The notes beneath the pieces were generated by a model, which searched no databases, was not told where the DNA came from, and worked only from the letters and a program-made list of their open reading frames with translations. 64,000 nt of DNA from Acidobacteriota bacterium. Lineage in GTDB: Bacteria; Acidobacteriota; Vicinamibacteria; Vicinamibacterales; UBA2999. The stretch spans positions 20,583 to 84,582 of the forward strand of contig JADZCN010000039.1 in assembly GCA_020851565.1 (NCBI GenBank), in the 5' to 3' direction. The position numbers and the translations under genes were made by a program. Of the stretch, positions 23,629 through 32,649 are shown piece by piece (within the stretch, counting starts at the first letter, position 1; the number at the start of each line of letters is the position of its first letter).

Positions 23629-23664
23629 GGTGTGCCTCGATTGCCTGCCGTATACTCAAGGTCG

Positions 23665-24270
23665 ATGCCGCGTGCGCTGCCACTCCCCCTGGCCCGACTC
23701 ACGTCCCTGGTCGCCGTCATCGTCGTCATCCTTCTTGCCGCCGCCTGCTCCGAGCCACCCAGCAAGGAAATGAACCAGGCCCAGGGCGCCATCGACGCCG
23801 CACGCGCCGCCGGCGCCGAGCAGTACGCGCCGGGCGAGCTCAAGGCCGCCATCGACGCCCTGGCACAGTCGGAAGTCGCCGTCACCGCGCGCGACTACCG
23901 CCTGGCGCTGGCCCACGCCCTCGACAGCCGCGAGCGCGCGCAGGAAGCCGCCAAGGCCGCGGTGGACGCCCGCGCAAAGGCCCGAGGCGACGCCGAGCGC
24001 GAGCTGGCCGAGGCCTCCGCCCTCCTGCAACGCGTCCAGGCGCGGCTGAAGGATCCGGCCGTCGCAAAGCTCCCACGGCGCGCCCTCGCCGCACACGAGA
24101 AAACCCTGACCACCATCGAGAGCGCCCTGCAAAAAGCGCGCGCATCGCTGGAGGTCGAGCAATACGACGAGGTGGGCCAGGCCGCCGCCGCCGCGACCAC
24201 GAGCCTTCAGGCCGTTTTGGACGCGCTCGACGCCGCGATCGCTCCGCCGAGAAGCCCGCGCCGGCGCTGA
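23665..24270 (+). CDS. Lipoprotein with Ala-rich helical domain (DUF4398-like)
   Basis: A 201-aa predicted lipoprotein. The signal sequence ends in a lipobox LAAAC, giving a mature N-terminal Cys at residue 28 or so. The rest is Ala/Glu/Arg-rich helix with repeated sequence around YAPGELKAAIDAL and DYRLALAHALDSRERAQEA, similar to the DUF4398 family. A role in the envelope is likely; no finer function is known. Its 5' side is only 36 bp from the divergent radC start. Confidence 0.8.
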   Translation: MPRALPLPLARLTSLVAVIVVILLAAACSEPPSKEMNQAQGAIDAARAAGAEQYAPGELKAAIDALAQSEVAVTARDYRLALAHALDSRERAQEAAKAAVDARAKARGDAERELAEASALLQRVQARLKDPAVAKLPRRALAAHEKTLTTIESALQKARASLEVEQYDEVGQAAAAATTSLQAVLDALDAAIAPPRSPRRR

Positions 24271-24341
24271 GGGCGCGCGCGGCACCGCGCAGAATCTGAG
24301 CGCAGGAGCGACGTCGGGCCACGCAGGTTCTGCACGGAGCT

Positions 24342-27323
24342 TCAGGGAATCACGACGACGACGTCGGGCGTGGGTGCACTTGTGCCGGTGGCGCTCACGC
24401 TGCGGACACGCACGTAGTACGTCCCATCCGGAACGTTCGTCGTCGCGAAGGTCCGTTCCGTCGTCCCCGCGGTCGCGAGATTGGCCAGGCCCGGGGCGCT
24501 GCCGGCCTCGAGGCGATACCTGCCGGGCGGCGCGCCTGTCGTCGGCGCATCCCACGAGAGCGTGACCGTGCGACCCGAGACCTGGAACTGCAGGTTCGTC
24601 GGCGGCTCGGGCGGCGGGCCGCCGACCTGGACGATCACTTCATTCGACGCCGGCCCCGCCCCGCAATCGTTGCGCCCGCGCACGCGCACGAAATAGGTGC
24701 CCGGCGGCGCAGGCGTCTGGTAACCGAGGCCAGGCCCCACGCTCAGCACGGCGATATCGGCCTGGCCGCTGGCACGTCCAGCTTCCACGACATAGGAATG
24801 GGCCCCCAATGCCCTGCCCCAGGCGAGCATGGCCTGCACGTCGGTGCCGGATCCCGACAGTGGGCCCGGCGCGGTCGGCGGCGAGTTGCACGCATAGGCC
24901 GAGATGGCAAAGGCCACCTCGTTGGACGGAGGGCTCACGCCGTCCGCGCGGCGCGCGTGCACGCGGACGTAGTACACGCGGTCCGGTGCGGTGGCCCAGA
25001 GCTCTGTCGCGGTGGACCCCGTGTCGTAGTCCACCAGGTTCGAGTATCCCGAAGCCGATCCCGCACGAACGACGTAGCTCTCGACACCGCCGATGACCGG
25101 CGCCGTCCACGACAGGTACACGTCGTTGCCTGCGTGCAGCGCCACCAGATTCCGGGGCGCCCGAGGCGAGATGGGCGTCCCGAGTGCGTGGAACCGCAGG
25201 CGCATGGGGCCGTCCGCGCCATCCAGGGGGTCATCGAGCTCGAGCACGCCGATGTCCGTCGCCGCCGGATGTCCCCAACGCGCCGCCGACCCGACGGGCG
25301 CGGCCGTGGTGGCGTCCCACGCCGGGCCGGAATAGACGAGCCCGTCGAGATAGGCCGCGTGCGATGCCGGGTCCTGTCCCGGGGGAAACGCGGGGACGAT
25401 CCATTCCGCCATCGATCCGCCAGCCACGTCCGCCCGGCCGATCAAGCGGTCCGAGTCGGCGTTGGCGCCCACGTAGTAGGCATTCGCGCCGTCCGCCGCG
25501 ATGTCGAGCACGACGCCGCCCGACGGCAGCGTGATGGCCGGCAGCATGGCTTCCGCGGTTGCGGCATCGACGATCGCGAGCCCCGCCCGTGCCTGGCCGC
25601 TCACCGCCGTGAGGTTGCCGCCAATGGCGATCGCGCCGCCCGCAACGGCAATCGCCTGGACCGGTCTCGGCTCGACTCGGGGGTCGGTGGACGGGCTGAC
25701 GATGGCGGGGTTCCACGCGGCCACCTGCGCGGTGGCAATGTCAACTGCAAGCCCATGCCCGCGTGGCACGGGCTGCGGCTGGGCGGAGGTCGCCACGCCG
25801 TCGAAGAACCCGCCCGCGTAGAGCGTGGTGGACGTCACCGCGAGCGCAGCCACGTGACCGTGGGCGAATCCCGTGGCGCTCGCCAGCACGCCCCACGCAT
25901 CCGCGAGCCCCGTGGTGAGCGCGACGCGGCGGATCTGGCTCTCGGACGTGCCCGCGAACAGGTACTGGCTGTTCACGGCCAGGGCCGTGACCGGCGGAAT
26001 CGGCGGCACACTCCCACCGCTGCCCGGATTGAAGGCAAGCACCTCACCGCTGATGATGTCCACCGCCGCCAGGTGCGAGCGTCGTAGCAACTCGGCGCCG
26101 AGCACGCGTCCGATATAGAGCGCGTCGCCGTTGGGCACGAGGTCGATCGACTGGATGGTCTGCGCGAACACCATCGGCGCCCAGGCATCGGCCGCACCGG
26201 TTGCGGTGTCCACTGCCGCCAGGAGGTAGCGCTCGTCTCCGTCCAGCGCCCGCACCGTCCGTCCACGCAGGAACAGCCGCGACCCGACAACCGCCAGGCG
26301 CTGCACGCCGAGCGTGGCTCCAGGAGACGCGCCAAGCGGCGGCGCGAAGGCCTCGACCAGCGCGCCCGTTGCCTGAGCCAACGCGAACACTCCCAGCCGC
26401 CCCATCCCCTGGCCTGCAACGAACACGCGCTCGCCGGCGACCTCGAGGTCGTTCACGGTGAGCGCCGGGTTGCCCCAGCCCGGCTTGGGCTGGGCGGTCG
26501 CGAGATCGATGGCCTGGAGGGGACTGTCCGGGCCGGCGACGGCGTAGAGCGTCGCGCCGGCCACCTTTACGAACCCGCCCGTGCTTCCCACTGTTGTCAG
26601 TTCCTGGAATGCGCCCGAGGACGGCGTGAGCAGCCCCACGGGCGCGGTGCTCGACTGGCCTCCGCGAGCGGGGGCCGAGACCACCAGGCGCCCGTCGGGC
26701 GCGACGCCCTCGATCAGGATCACGTCGAACTGCGGGAAATCCCATTCCGCCAGGCGCGTGCCCGTCGTGCCGTTGAACGCCACCACCCGCCCGAAGCGGT
26801 CGCTCGGCCCGTTGGGTCGCGATCCGCCCACGTAGATGGCGTCGCCCACGCGCGTGATGGTCACGCCGCGCGTGACGACGTCGCCCGGAATGAAGGCATC
26901 GAGTTGAAACGTGCGGTCGAACCGGCAGTCCGCGCCCACGCGTACGAACGACTGGGAGACCGCGGCGGCAAGCACGCCGTCGGCGTCGAGCAAGCGCTCG
27001 GGCGCGAGCGGCACCTGCATGAACAGCCCGCCAGATGGGTCGGGCACGACGACCGGTCGAAGCCCTGCGGCCGACCCGGTCCGGGTCGCGCATCCGCTGC
27101 TGAGCGAGCCGGAACTGGCGTCGACGAAGCTCTCTCCGGTCTCCGTCTCGGCGCCGATGTACGAGAAGCCGCCGCCCAGGTAGGCCACGTTGTCCACGGC
27201 GACGGCTGCAGACACGGGCGTGTCGGTCACCCACTGCCACGTCGCCGCCTGGTTCACCTCGCCCCCCGGCGTCACCAGCGCGACTGCCAGCGCCACGCCC
27301 AGGAGTCCCCAGGTCCGCCTCAT
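24342..27323 (-). CDS. Secreted beta-propeller protein with three fibronectin type III domains
   Basis: A 993-aa secreted protein, starting at MRRTWGLLG, where ATGA overlaps the stop of the symporter gene. A signal peptide is followed by about 600 residues of repeated propeller-like blades with VDxATG and AVAGxRLFL-type segments. Three Fn3 domains follow, each ending in a YYVRV or YFVRV strand and a SNEV turn. The Fn3 units share the phrase VEAG(S)A(S/P)G with the proteins at 32650 and 52102. It is probably an extracellular or surface binding protein; no enzyme motif is seen. Confidence 0.87.
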   Translation of the reverse strand: MRRTWGLLGVALAVALVTPGGEVNQAATWQWVTDTPVSAAVAVDNVAYLGGGFSYIGAETETGESFVDASSGSLSSGCATRTGSAAGLRPVVVPDPSGGLFMQVPLAPERLLDADGVLAAAVSQSFVRVGADCRFDRTFQLDAFIPGDVVTRGVTITRVGDAIYVGGSRPNGPSDRFGRVVAFNGTTGTRLAEWDFPQFDVILIEGVAPDGRLVVSAPARGGQSSTAPVGLLTPSSGAFQELTTVGSTGGFVKVAGATLYAVAGPDSPLQAIDLATAQPKPGWGNPALTVNDLEVAGERVFVAGQGMGRLGVFALAQATGALVEAFAPPLGASPGATLGVQRLAVVGSRLFLRGRTVRALDGDERYLLAAVDTATGAADAWAPMVFAQTIQSIDLVPNGDALYIGRVLGAELLRRSHLAAVDIISGEVLAFNPGSGGSVPPIPPVTALAVNSQYLFAGTSESQIRRVALTTGLADAWGVLASATGFAHGHVAALAVTSTTLYAGGFFDGVATSAQPQPVPRGHGLAVDIATAQVAAWNPAIVSPSTDPRVEPRPVQAIAVAGGAIAIGGNLTAVSGQARAGLAIVDAATAEAMLPAITLPSGGVVLDIAADGANAYYVGANADSDRLIGRADVAGGSMAEWIVPAFPPGQDPASHAAYLDGLVYSGPAWDATTAAPVGSAARWGHPAATDIGVLELDDPLDGADGPMRLRFHALGTPISPRAPRNLVALHAGNDVYLSWTAPVIGGVESYVVRAGSASGYSNLVDYDTGSTATELWATAPDRVYYVRVHARRADGVSPPSNEVAFAISAYACNSPPTAPGPLSGSGTDVQAMLAWGRALGAHSYVVEAGRASGQADIAVLSVGPGLGYQTPAPPGTYFVRVRGRNDCGAGPASNEVIVQVGGPPPEPPTNLQFQVSGRTVTLSWDAPTTGAPPGRYRLEAGSAPGLANLATAGTTERTFATTNVPDGTYYVRVRSVSATGTSAPTPDVVVVIP

Positions 27324-28852
27324 CGGAAGATCACCGGTCCCAGCGTCATCACCACCGCGACGATCACGACGAACGCCGCCACGTCCAGCACGAGCCCGTG
27401 GCGCATCATCTGGCCGATGGGCACGTACCCCGAACTGTAGACGATGGCGTTGGGCGGGGTCGAGATGGGCATCATGAACCCCATGCTCGCGCCGAGCGTG
27501 GCGCCCAGCACGGGCTCGATGGGCCGCACGCCAGCCGCCTGCGAGACGGCGATGGCGAGCGGGATGATCATGTTGGCCGACGCCGTGTTCGACGCCACCT
27601 CCGAGAGCGCGATGGCGGATGCGGTGAACAGGACGGTCAGCGCCAGCGTGGACTGCGACGGCAGCCACGCCGTCACCCCCTCGCCCAGGGCGGTGGCCAG
27701 TCCCGTGGAGAAGACCAGTTCGCCCACCGCAAGTCCGCCGCCGTAGAGCAGGACGATGCCCCAGTCGATCCGCACCGCCTGATCCCAGGTCATCGTGAAC
27801 CGGCGCGCCCTCCAGTCCACGGGCAGGAAGAACAGCAGGATGGCGCCCACCATCGCCGCGACGCCTTCGGGCATCGCCTGCGCATAGCGCCGCGCGAAGG
27901 TCGTCTCTCCCAGGCCCGCGACGGCCAGCAGGCCGGGCAGCACCCAGAGGATCACGGTCGCGCCGAAGGCCAGCAGCACGTTCCGTTGCCCAACGGTGAT
28001 CCGGCCGAGCTTCGACAGCTCATCGCGAACCATCGCGGTGCTCGACTCGACCGCCGGAAGGCTGCGCGCCGATGAAACGTGAAACAGCGCCAGCATGACC
28101 ACGAAGAGCAACGCGACGATCGGCACGCCCAGCGCCATCCACCCGAAGAACGTCACGTCCGCGCCGGCGATGTGCTCCAGCATGCCGATGCCGATGAGGT
28201 TCGGCGGCGTGCCGACGGGCGTGCCCATCCCGCCCACCGACGCCGCGAACGAGGTGACCAGCATCATGGCGAGCGCGAACCGCCGCACCTGGTCCGGCCG
28301 GTCCCGGGCGCCACGCGACAGGTGGGCGACGATCGACAGCCCGATCGGGAACATCATCGCGGTGGTGGCCGTGTTGCTGATCCACATCGACAGCAGCGCG
28401 CACGTGCCCGCGTACACGAGCAGCATGCGAGACGGGCTCGCCGCGACCGACGGGTGCGATAGCGCCGTGTAGGCGATGCGGCGGTCCACGCCGTGGACGA
28501 ACATCGCCTGCGCCAGCATGAAGCTGCCGATGAAGAGGAAGATGATGGGATCCGCGAACGGGGCGAGGGCCTGCCGCGCCGGCGCCACGCCCAGCACAAT
28601 GGCCAGCGTGGGGCCGAGCATGGCGGTCACGGCCAGCGGCATCGCCTCGGAGAGCCACAGCACGATGACCAGCCCCAGGACCGCCGCCATCGCCTGAGCC
28701 TGCGGAGCGAGGCCGCCCAGAGGGGCAAACCAGAGGCCGAAGAACACCAGCGGGGCCAGCACCGTGCCGGCGCTGCGGCGCCGCCGGTTGAACTGCTCCT
28801 CGGCCGGCGAGTAAGTCTCTGCGGCCTCGATGGCGCTGTGGAACGTCTGCAT
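27320..28852 (-). CDS. DASS/SLC13-family sodium:anion symporter
   Basis: A 510-aa inner-membrane transporter with about 12 hydrophobic helices. The two family SNT motifs are present (WISNTATTAMM and EVASNTASANMI), as are the hairpin signatures GTPPNLIG and STPPNAIV. Homologues import di- and tricarboxylates or sulfate with sodium. The start overlaps the dapF stop by one base (TGATG) and the stop overlaps the Fn3 protein start. An apparent longer frame upstream is a shadow of dapF. Confidence 0.94.
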   Translation of the reverse strand: MQTFHSAIEAAETYSPAEEQFNRRRRSAGTVLAPLVFFGLWFAPLGGLAPQAQAMAAVLGLVIVLWLSEAMPLAVTAMLGPTLAIVLGVAPARQALAPFADPIIFLFIGSFMLAQAMFVHGVDRRIAYTALSHPSVAASPSRMLLVYAGTCALLSMWISNTATTAMMFPIGLSIVAHLSRGARDRPDQVRRFALAMMLVTSFAASVGGMGTPVGTPPNLIGIGMLEHIAGADVTFFGWMALGVPIVALLFVVMLALFHVSSARSLPAVESSTAMVRDELSKLGRITVGQRNVLLAFGATVILWVLPGLLAVAGLGETTFARRYAQAMPEGVAAMVGAILLFFLPVDWRARRFTMTWDQAVRIDWGIVLLYGGGLAVGELVFSTGLATALGEGVTAWLPSQSTLALTVLFTASAIALSEVASNTASANMIIPLAIAVSQAAGVRPIEPVLGATLGASMGFMMPISTPPNAIVYSSGYVPIGQMMRHGLVLDVAAFVVIVAVVMTLGPVIFR

Positions 28853-29655
28853 CAGGGCGCGAGCCACTCCCCTTCGAAGAGCACCTCGGCCCAGCCCGTG
28901 AGGTACACGCCGTCGTCGCGCCACTCGACGCGCTGGGTGCCGCCAGGCGCCTCGACGTCGATGTCGCGGCCGGCCCCGCCGGCCACCACCGCCGCGACGG
29001 CCGAGGCGCAGGCGCCGGTACCTGAGGCGTGGGTCGGCCCGACGCCGCGCTCCCAGATGAGGATGCGGACGCGGTTGGGCGCCTCCACCACGGCGAACTC
29101 GACGTTGGTGCCGGCCGTGAAGCGCGGGTGCGTGGAGAGCGCGGGCCCGAGCTTCTCGAACCGCGCGCGATCCGGCAGCTCGTTCACCAGCGCCACGCAC
29201 TGCGGGTTCGCCATCGTCATGATGACCACGGGCAGCTGCTCGCCAGCCACGTCGAGCGTCTCCTGCGTGATGTGCTCCGGCGCGCCCATCGCCGCGCGGA
29301 AGGTGTACTTCGAGCCGGCGCGGCTGGCCAGCGTCAGCGCCTTCCAGCCGGCGTCGGTGTCGACGCGCAGGGTGGTGATGGGCGGGGCGCCGGGATCCCG
29401 CTGGTGCAGGACCAGCGCCGCCAGGCAGCGCAGGCCGTTCCCCGAGAGCTCCGACGGGCTGCCGTCCGCGTTCACCAGGCGCATGCGCGCCGTGCCGTCG
29501 GGGAGCGCGGTGTAGTAGATGACGCCGTCCGCGCCGATGCCGGTGTAGCGCTCGCACAGCCGTCGCGAGAGCCGGTCGAGCGCGAGGCCATCGACCTCGT
29601 CGAAGGGGACGAAGAGGAAGTCGTTACCGTAGGCGTGGGCTTTGGCGATATGCAT
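28852..29655 (-). CDS. dapF: Diaminopimelate epimerase
   Basis: A 267-aa DapF that interconverts LL- and meso-diaminopimelate for lysine and peptidoglycan synthesis. Both catalytic cysteines are visible, in SGNGLRC and in SGTGACAS. The N-terminal AHAYGNDFL matches the family. First gene of the dapF-symporter-Fn3 protein run, with a GTCGGGAG repeat array just upstream in place of a recognisable promoter. Confidence 0.95.
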   Translation of the reverse strand: MHIAKAHAYGNDFLFVPFDEVDGLALDRLSRRLCERYTGIGADGVIYYTALPDGTARMRLVNADGSPSELSGNGLRCLAALVLHQRDPGAPPITTLRVDTDAGWKALTLASRAGSKYTFRAAMGAPEHITQETLDVAGEQLPVVIMTMANPQCVALVNELPDRARFEKLGPALSTHPRFTAGTNVEFAVVEAPNRVRILIWERGVGPTHASGTGACASAVAAVVAGGAGRDIDVEAPGGTQRVEWRDDGVYLTGWAEVLFEGEWLAP

Positions 29656-29949
29656 GGACTGCGTCGGGAGTGGATCGAGGTCGGGAGTGAAACACGTCGG
29701 GAGTGAATATGCGCCGGGAGCGGCTCGCGACGGGATCGAATCCGTCGGGAAGTGATTCTACCGGGATTGTGAAGCTGCTGGGAGACGGGAAGTTTTCAAG
29801 CGACATCGCCAGTCCCTCCCGACACCGTCAGCCTCTCCCGGCGCGGTTCTCTCCCGGCGCGGTTCCCCTCCTGCCGTGCTCTCCCTCCCGCCGCGGTTCC
29901 CTCCCGACGTGCTCTCCCTCCCGGCGCCGTTCCCCTCCCGACGCGATCG
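29656..29949. repeat. Inverted GTCGGGAG minisatellite gap
   Basis: From 29660 to about 29755 the strand carries GTCGGGAGTGAA-type units of 13-17 bp. From 29812 to 29945 the reverse complement type (CTCCCGACGC, CTCCCGGCGCGGTT) repeats about ten times. The two halves can pair over a long distance. No gene is seen. Confidence 0.9.
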
Positions 29950-30801
29950 CTACGGCACCCTGAACGCGTCGATCACCCACGTCAGGCCGGTCGTGAACCC
30001 GAAGTCCGGATCGCGGGGGCTGAGGCCGAGCATGAAGCCCCCGTCCACGCGCACGCTGCCGCGCGTGTAGCGCGCGCCCAGGCGCAGCAGGCCGCGGTCC
30101 TCGGCGCCGAGGGCGGTGGTTTCGGCGAAGTTCGCGCGGCCGTTGATCTCGCCGACCACCTCGAAGCCCTCCGCCAGCGCGCGCGCGAGCGAGAAGCCGT
30201 AGGTGAGCAGGTCGTCCTGGCTGGCCGCCTCGAGCGGATCCTCGAGGATCAGGAAGCCGACGTTGCCAACGAAGCGGATCGACTGGATGGTCTTGCCCAC
30301 CAGGACCGAGGCGGTGAAATCGGTGGTGTCGTTGCCGAGCCCGGACTCGTTGCTCGCGTTGGGCAGGCGCGTGGAGAAACGGAAGCCGATGGCCGGGCGG
30401 CCGGGCTGCTCGCTCAGGATGCGGATCTTCGTGCCGATGAAGATGTCTCGCACCGACGAGGTCCGGTCGCCCGTGAAGTCCAGGACGGGGGTGAGCGGTG
30501 CCGGCTCCTGCCCGGTGATGGTCAGGCGCTGGTAGAGCCCGCCGTCAATCTGCAGCTCGGCGATGGAGCTGAGGCCGACGCTCACGCCGATGTTCGGTAC
30601 CGAGAAGAGGTTGCCGGTGAGTCCGGAGAGCGGGAACTCGGCATCCTTTTCATAGTCGAGCCCCGCCTCGAAGAGCAGGCGGCCGGCGCCGACGGTCTCG
30701 GGATCTTCGGTGACGAGGGGGCGTTGCTGGGCGGACGCGGGGGACGCAGTCCAGAGAAAGGTGGCCAGCACCGTGGCCACACCAATCGCGTTCGCTCGCA
30801 T
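29950..30801 (-). CDS. Outer-membrane beta-barrel protein (phenol-pathway MetA-like)
   Basis: A 283-aa exported protein with signal peptide ending in ASPASAQQ. The mature part begins RPLVTEDPETVGAGRLLFEAG, typical of the outer-membrane transporter/MetA-like barrel family, and alternates polar and hydrophobic strands to a terminal aromatic-containing strand. Start at 30801 is chosen for its signal sequence; the upstream extension is repeat-derived. Channel or structural role; substrate unknown. Confidence 0.82.
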   Translation of the reverse strand: MRANAIGVATVLATFLWTASPASAQQRPLVTEDPETVGAGRLLFEAGLDYEKDAEFPLSGLTGNLFSVPNIGVSVGLSSIAELQIDGGLYQRLTITGQEPAPLTPVLDFTGDRTSSVRDIFIGTKIRILSEQPGRPAIGFRFSTRLPNASNESGLGNDTTDFTASVLVGKTIQSIRFVGNVGFLILEDPLEAASQDDLLTYGFSLARALAEGFEVVGEINGRANFAETTALGAEDRGLLRLGARYTRGSVRVDGGFMLGLSPRDPDFGFTTGLTWVIDAFRVP

Positions 30802-30830
30802 CACGTCGCTTTGTCCTCCTCGAGAAGAAA

Positions 30831-30914
30831 GAAACCACGAAGGCACGAAGGGCACGCCCTCAAGACCTCAAGACCCCAAGACCCCAAGACCCCAAGACCT
30901 CAAGACCCAGCCGC
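30831..30914. repeat. CAAGACCC minisatellite and shared 20-mer
   Basis: The 20-mer at 30831-30850 is identical to 17552-17571. It is followed by 9-10-bp CAAGACC(C/T)(C/A) units to 30907. The same unit appears inverted at 51949-52022. Confidence 0.9.
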
Positions 30915-31379
30915 TCAGAATGTCTTCCGGCTGTCCAGCAGGATCGTCACCGGGCCGTCGTTGACGAGGCTCACCTGCATCATCGCCTGGAACTCACCGG
31001 TGCCCACCGTGAGTCCGCTGTCCTGCAATTCTCGCACGACGTCTTCGTAGAGCGCCCGCGCCAGCTCGGGCGGTGCGGCGGTGATGAACGACGGACGCCG
31101 GCCGTTCCGGGCGTCGCCGCTCAGCGTGAACTGCGAGACGACCAGCACGCTGCCGCCGATGTCCGCGACCGACCGGTTCATCCGCTTCCGGCCCGTCTCG
31201 TCGCCTTCGTCCTCGAAGATGCGCAGGTCCCTGATCTTGGACGCGATGTAGGCCACGTCGGCCGGGCCATCCCCCTGCTCCACGCCGACGAGCACCATCA
31301 GGCCGGGACCGATTTCGCCCGTCACGCGCTCCCCTACCGTGACGCGTGCCTGCGATACGCGCTGGACGACCGCGCGCAT
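30915..31379 (-). CDS. dtd: D-aminoacyl-tRNA deacylase
   Basis: A 154-aa DTD that removes D-amino acids (and glycine) mischarged on tRNA. The chiral-proofreading SQFTL motif and the C-terminal NDGPVT motif are intact. It starts three bases after the ttcA stop, so the two are one tRNA-quality operon. Confidence 0.96.
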   Translation of the reverse strand: MRAVVQRVSQARVTVGERVTGEIGPGLMVLVGVEQGDGPADVAYIASKIRDLRIFEDEGDETGRKRMNRSVADIGGSVLVVSQFTLSGDARNGRRPSFITAAPPELARALYEDVVRELQDSGLTVGTGEFQAMMQVSLVNDGPVTILLDSRKTF

Positions 31380-31382
31380 GGG

Positions 31383-32285
31383 CTAGTCGCGCTCCGGCGG
31401 GGTGGCGTCGCCCGGTCGCGGCCCGATTGCCCGGGCCCGCGAGCCAAGCATCAACGGGATCAGCGGCACGTCCGCCGGCACATCCGCGAAGTCCTCCAGC
31501 TGCGCCGCCACCGCGCCGCGCAGATCGGCCACCGGGTTCAGGCGGCGATCCAGCAGGTGCCGCGGCATCACGTTCGCGAGCGCCTTGATCATCGAGCCCT
31601 TCACGTTCGGGTGCTCGCGCTCCAGCTCCATGATCAGCCGCTTGACGCGCTGGCGCTGCAGGCTGAGATCGCCGCAGGCCGGGCAGCAGCAGCCGATGAT
31701 GGGCAGGTCGTACTCCTTCGCGTAGGCGCGCGCCTCGGCCTCCGTGACGTACACCAGCGGCCGGATGACGACGTGCTTCCCGTTATCGGAGACCAGCCGC
31801 GCGGGCATCGCCTTGAGCGCGCCGGCAAAGAACAGGTTCAGCAGCAGCGTCTCGACGAAGTCGTCCAGGTGATGCCCGAGTGCGATCTTCGTCGCGCCCA
31901 CCTGGTCCGCCAGCCGGTACAGCACGCCGCGCCGAAGCCGCGCGCAGAGCGAGCACGGCGTCGCGTCCGGGTCCAGCTTGTCGTCGATGACCGCGCCAAT
32001 GGACGTGTGCTCGCTGTGGAACTCCCACCCGCGCGCTGCGCACGCCTCGGCCACCGCCTTGTGCTGGTAGCCCTCGTAGCCCGAGTCCACGTTCACGGCA
32101 ACGATGGAGAACGTGATGGGCGCACGCCGGCGGAGGACGTCGAGGATCTGGATGAGCGCCCAGCTGTCCTTCCCGCCCGACAGGCCGACCATCACGCGGT
32201 CGCCGTCCTCAACCATGCCGAAGTCGGTGATGGCGCGCGTGGTCTTCTTGGCCAGGCGCGTTTCGAGCGGCGTGCGGTAGGACAT
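31383..32285 (-). CDS. ttcA: tRNA 2-thiocytidine-32 synthetase
   Basis: A 300-aa ATP-dependent thiolase that modifies C32 of certain tRNAs. The PP-loop SGGKDS is near residue 36; the iron-sulfur cysteines are in CSLC and in the CCCPACGD segment. Length and motifs fit TtcA. It leads a ttcA-dtd pair. Confidence 0.94.
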   Translation of the reverse strand: MSYRTPLETRLAKKTTRAITDFGMVEDGDRVMVGLSGGKDSWALIQILDVLRRRAPITFSIVAVNVDSGYEGYQHKAVAEACAARGWEFHSEHTSIGAVIDDKLDPDATPCSLCARLRRGVLYRLADQVGATKIALGHHLDDFVETLLLNLFFAGALKAMPARLVSDNGKHVVIRPLVYVTEAEARAYAKEYDLPIIGCCCPACGDLSLQRQRVKRLIMELEREHPNVKGSMIKALANVMPRHLLDRRLNPVADLRGAVAAQLEDFADVPADVPLIPLMLGSRARAIGPRPGDATPPERD

Positions 32286-32649
32286 GGTGATCGGGGCGGG
32301 AGTCGAAAGTCGGGAGTCAAGCTCAGGATACCAGCCGTCGGGGTTCTGGCACGAATGAGTGGCGTGCGGGCTGGCGGATTTCCGGCATCCGCCACGGCGG
32401 CCGGGCGTCCGCTCCCCTCACCACCCGGCGACCACGGCCCATTTGGGGGAGTACCGGTCGTGGAATGCCCTTTGCCTCTCTCGGCCAGAGATGCGGCCAT
32501 CTGCCGCGCCGTCCCGAAGCATGACGGCCCGGCCGTCCCCGCCTGCGACGCTTCCGGTCACAGCCTTCTCCGCCGCGCCACCCCGGCAGCGGATCCGCAA
32601 AGACTGACGTGGCTCCTGGCTCCGGGGCCCAGGAGAGAACGAGGCCGCC
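32286..32649. other. Intergenic gap, no gene seen
   Basis: A 364-bp divergent gap between ttcA and a secreted repeat protein. It has two GTCGGGAGTC units near 32305 and a GG-N10-GC match (TGGAATGCCCTTTGC) at 32461-32475 that weakly resembles a sigma-54 promoter. No coding signal or recognised RNA was found. Confidence 0.6.

Noticed and set aside
24271..24341. Bidirectional terminator between convergent genes
   Set aside because: Short GCGCG pairings are present but no stable hairpin with a T-run on either strand.
32461..32475. Sigma-54 promoter for the secreted repeat protein
   Set aside because: Only a GG-N10-GC match with poor flanking consensus and 175 bp from the start; such matches are common in GC-rich DNA.
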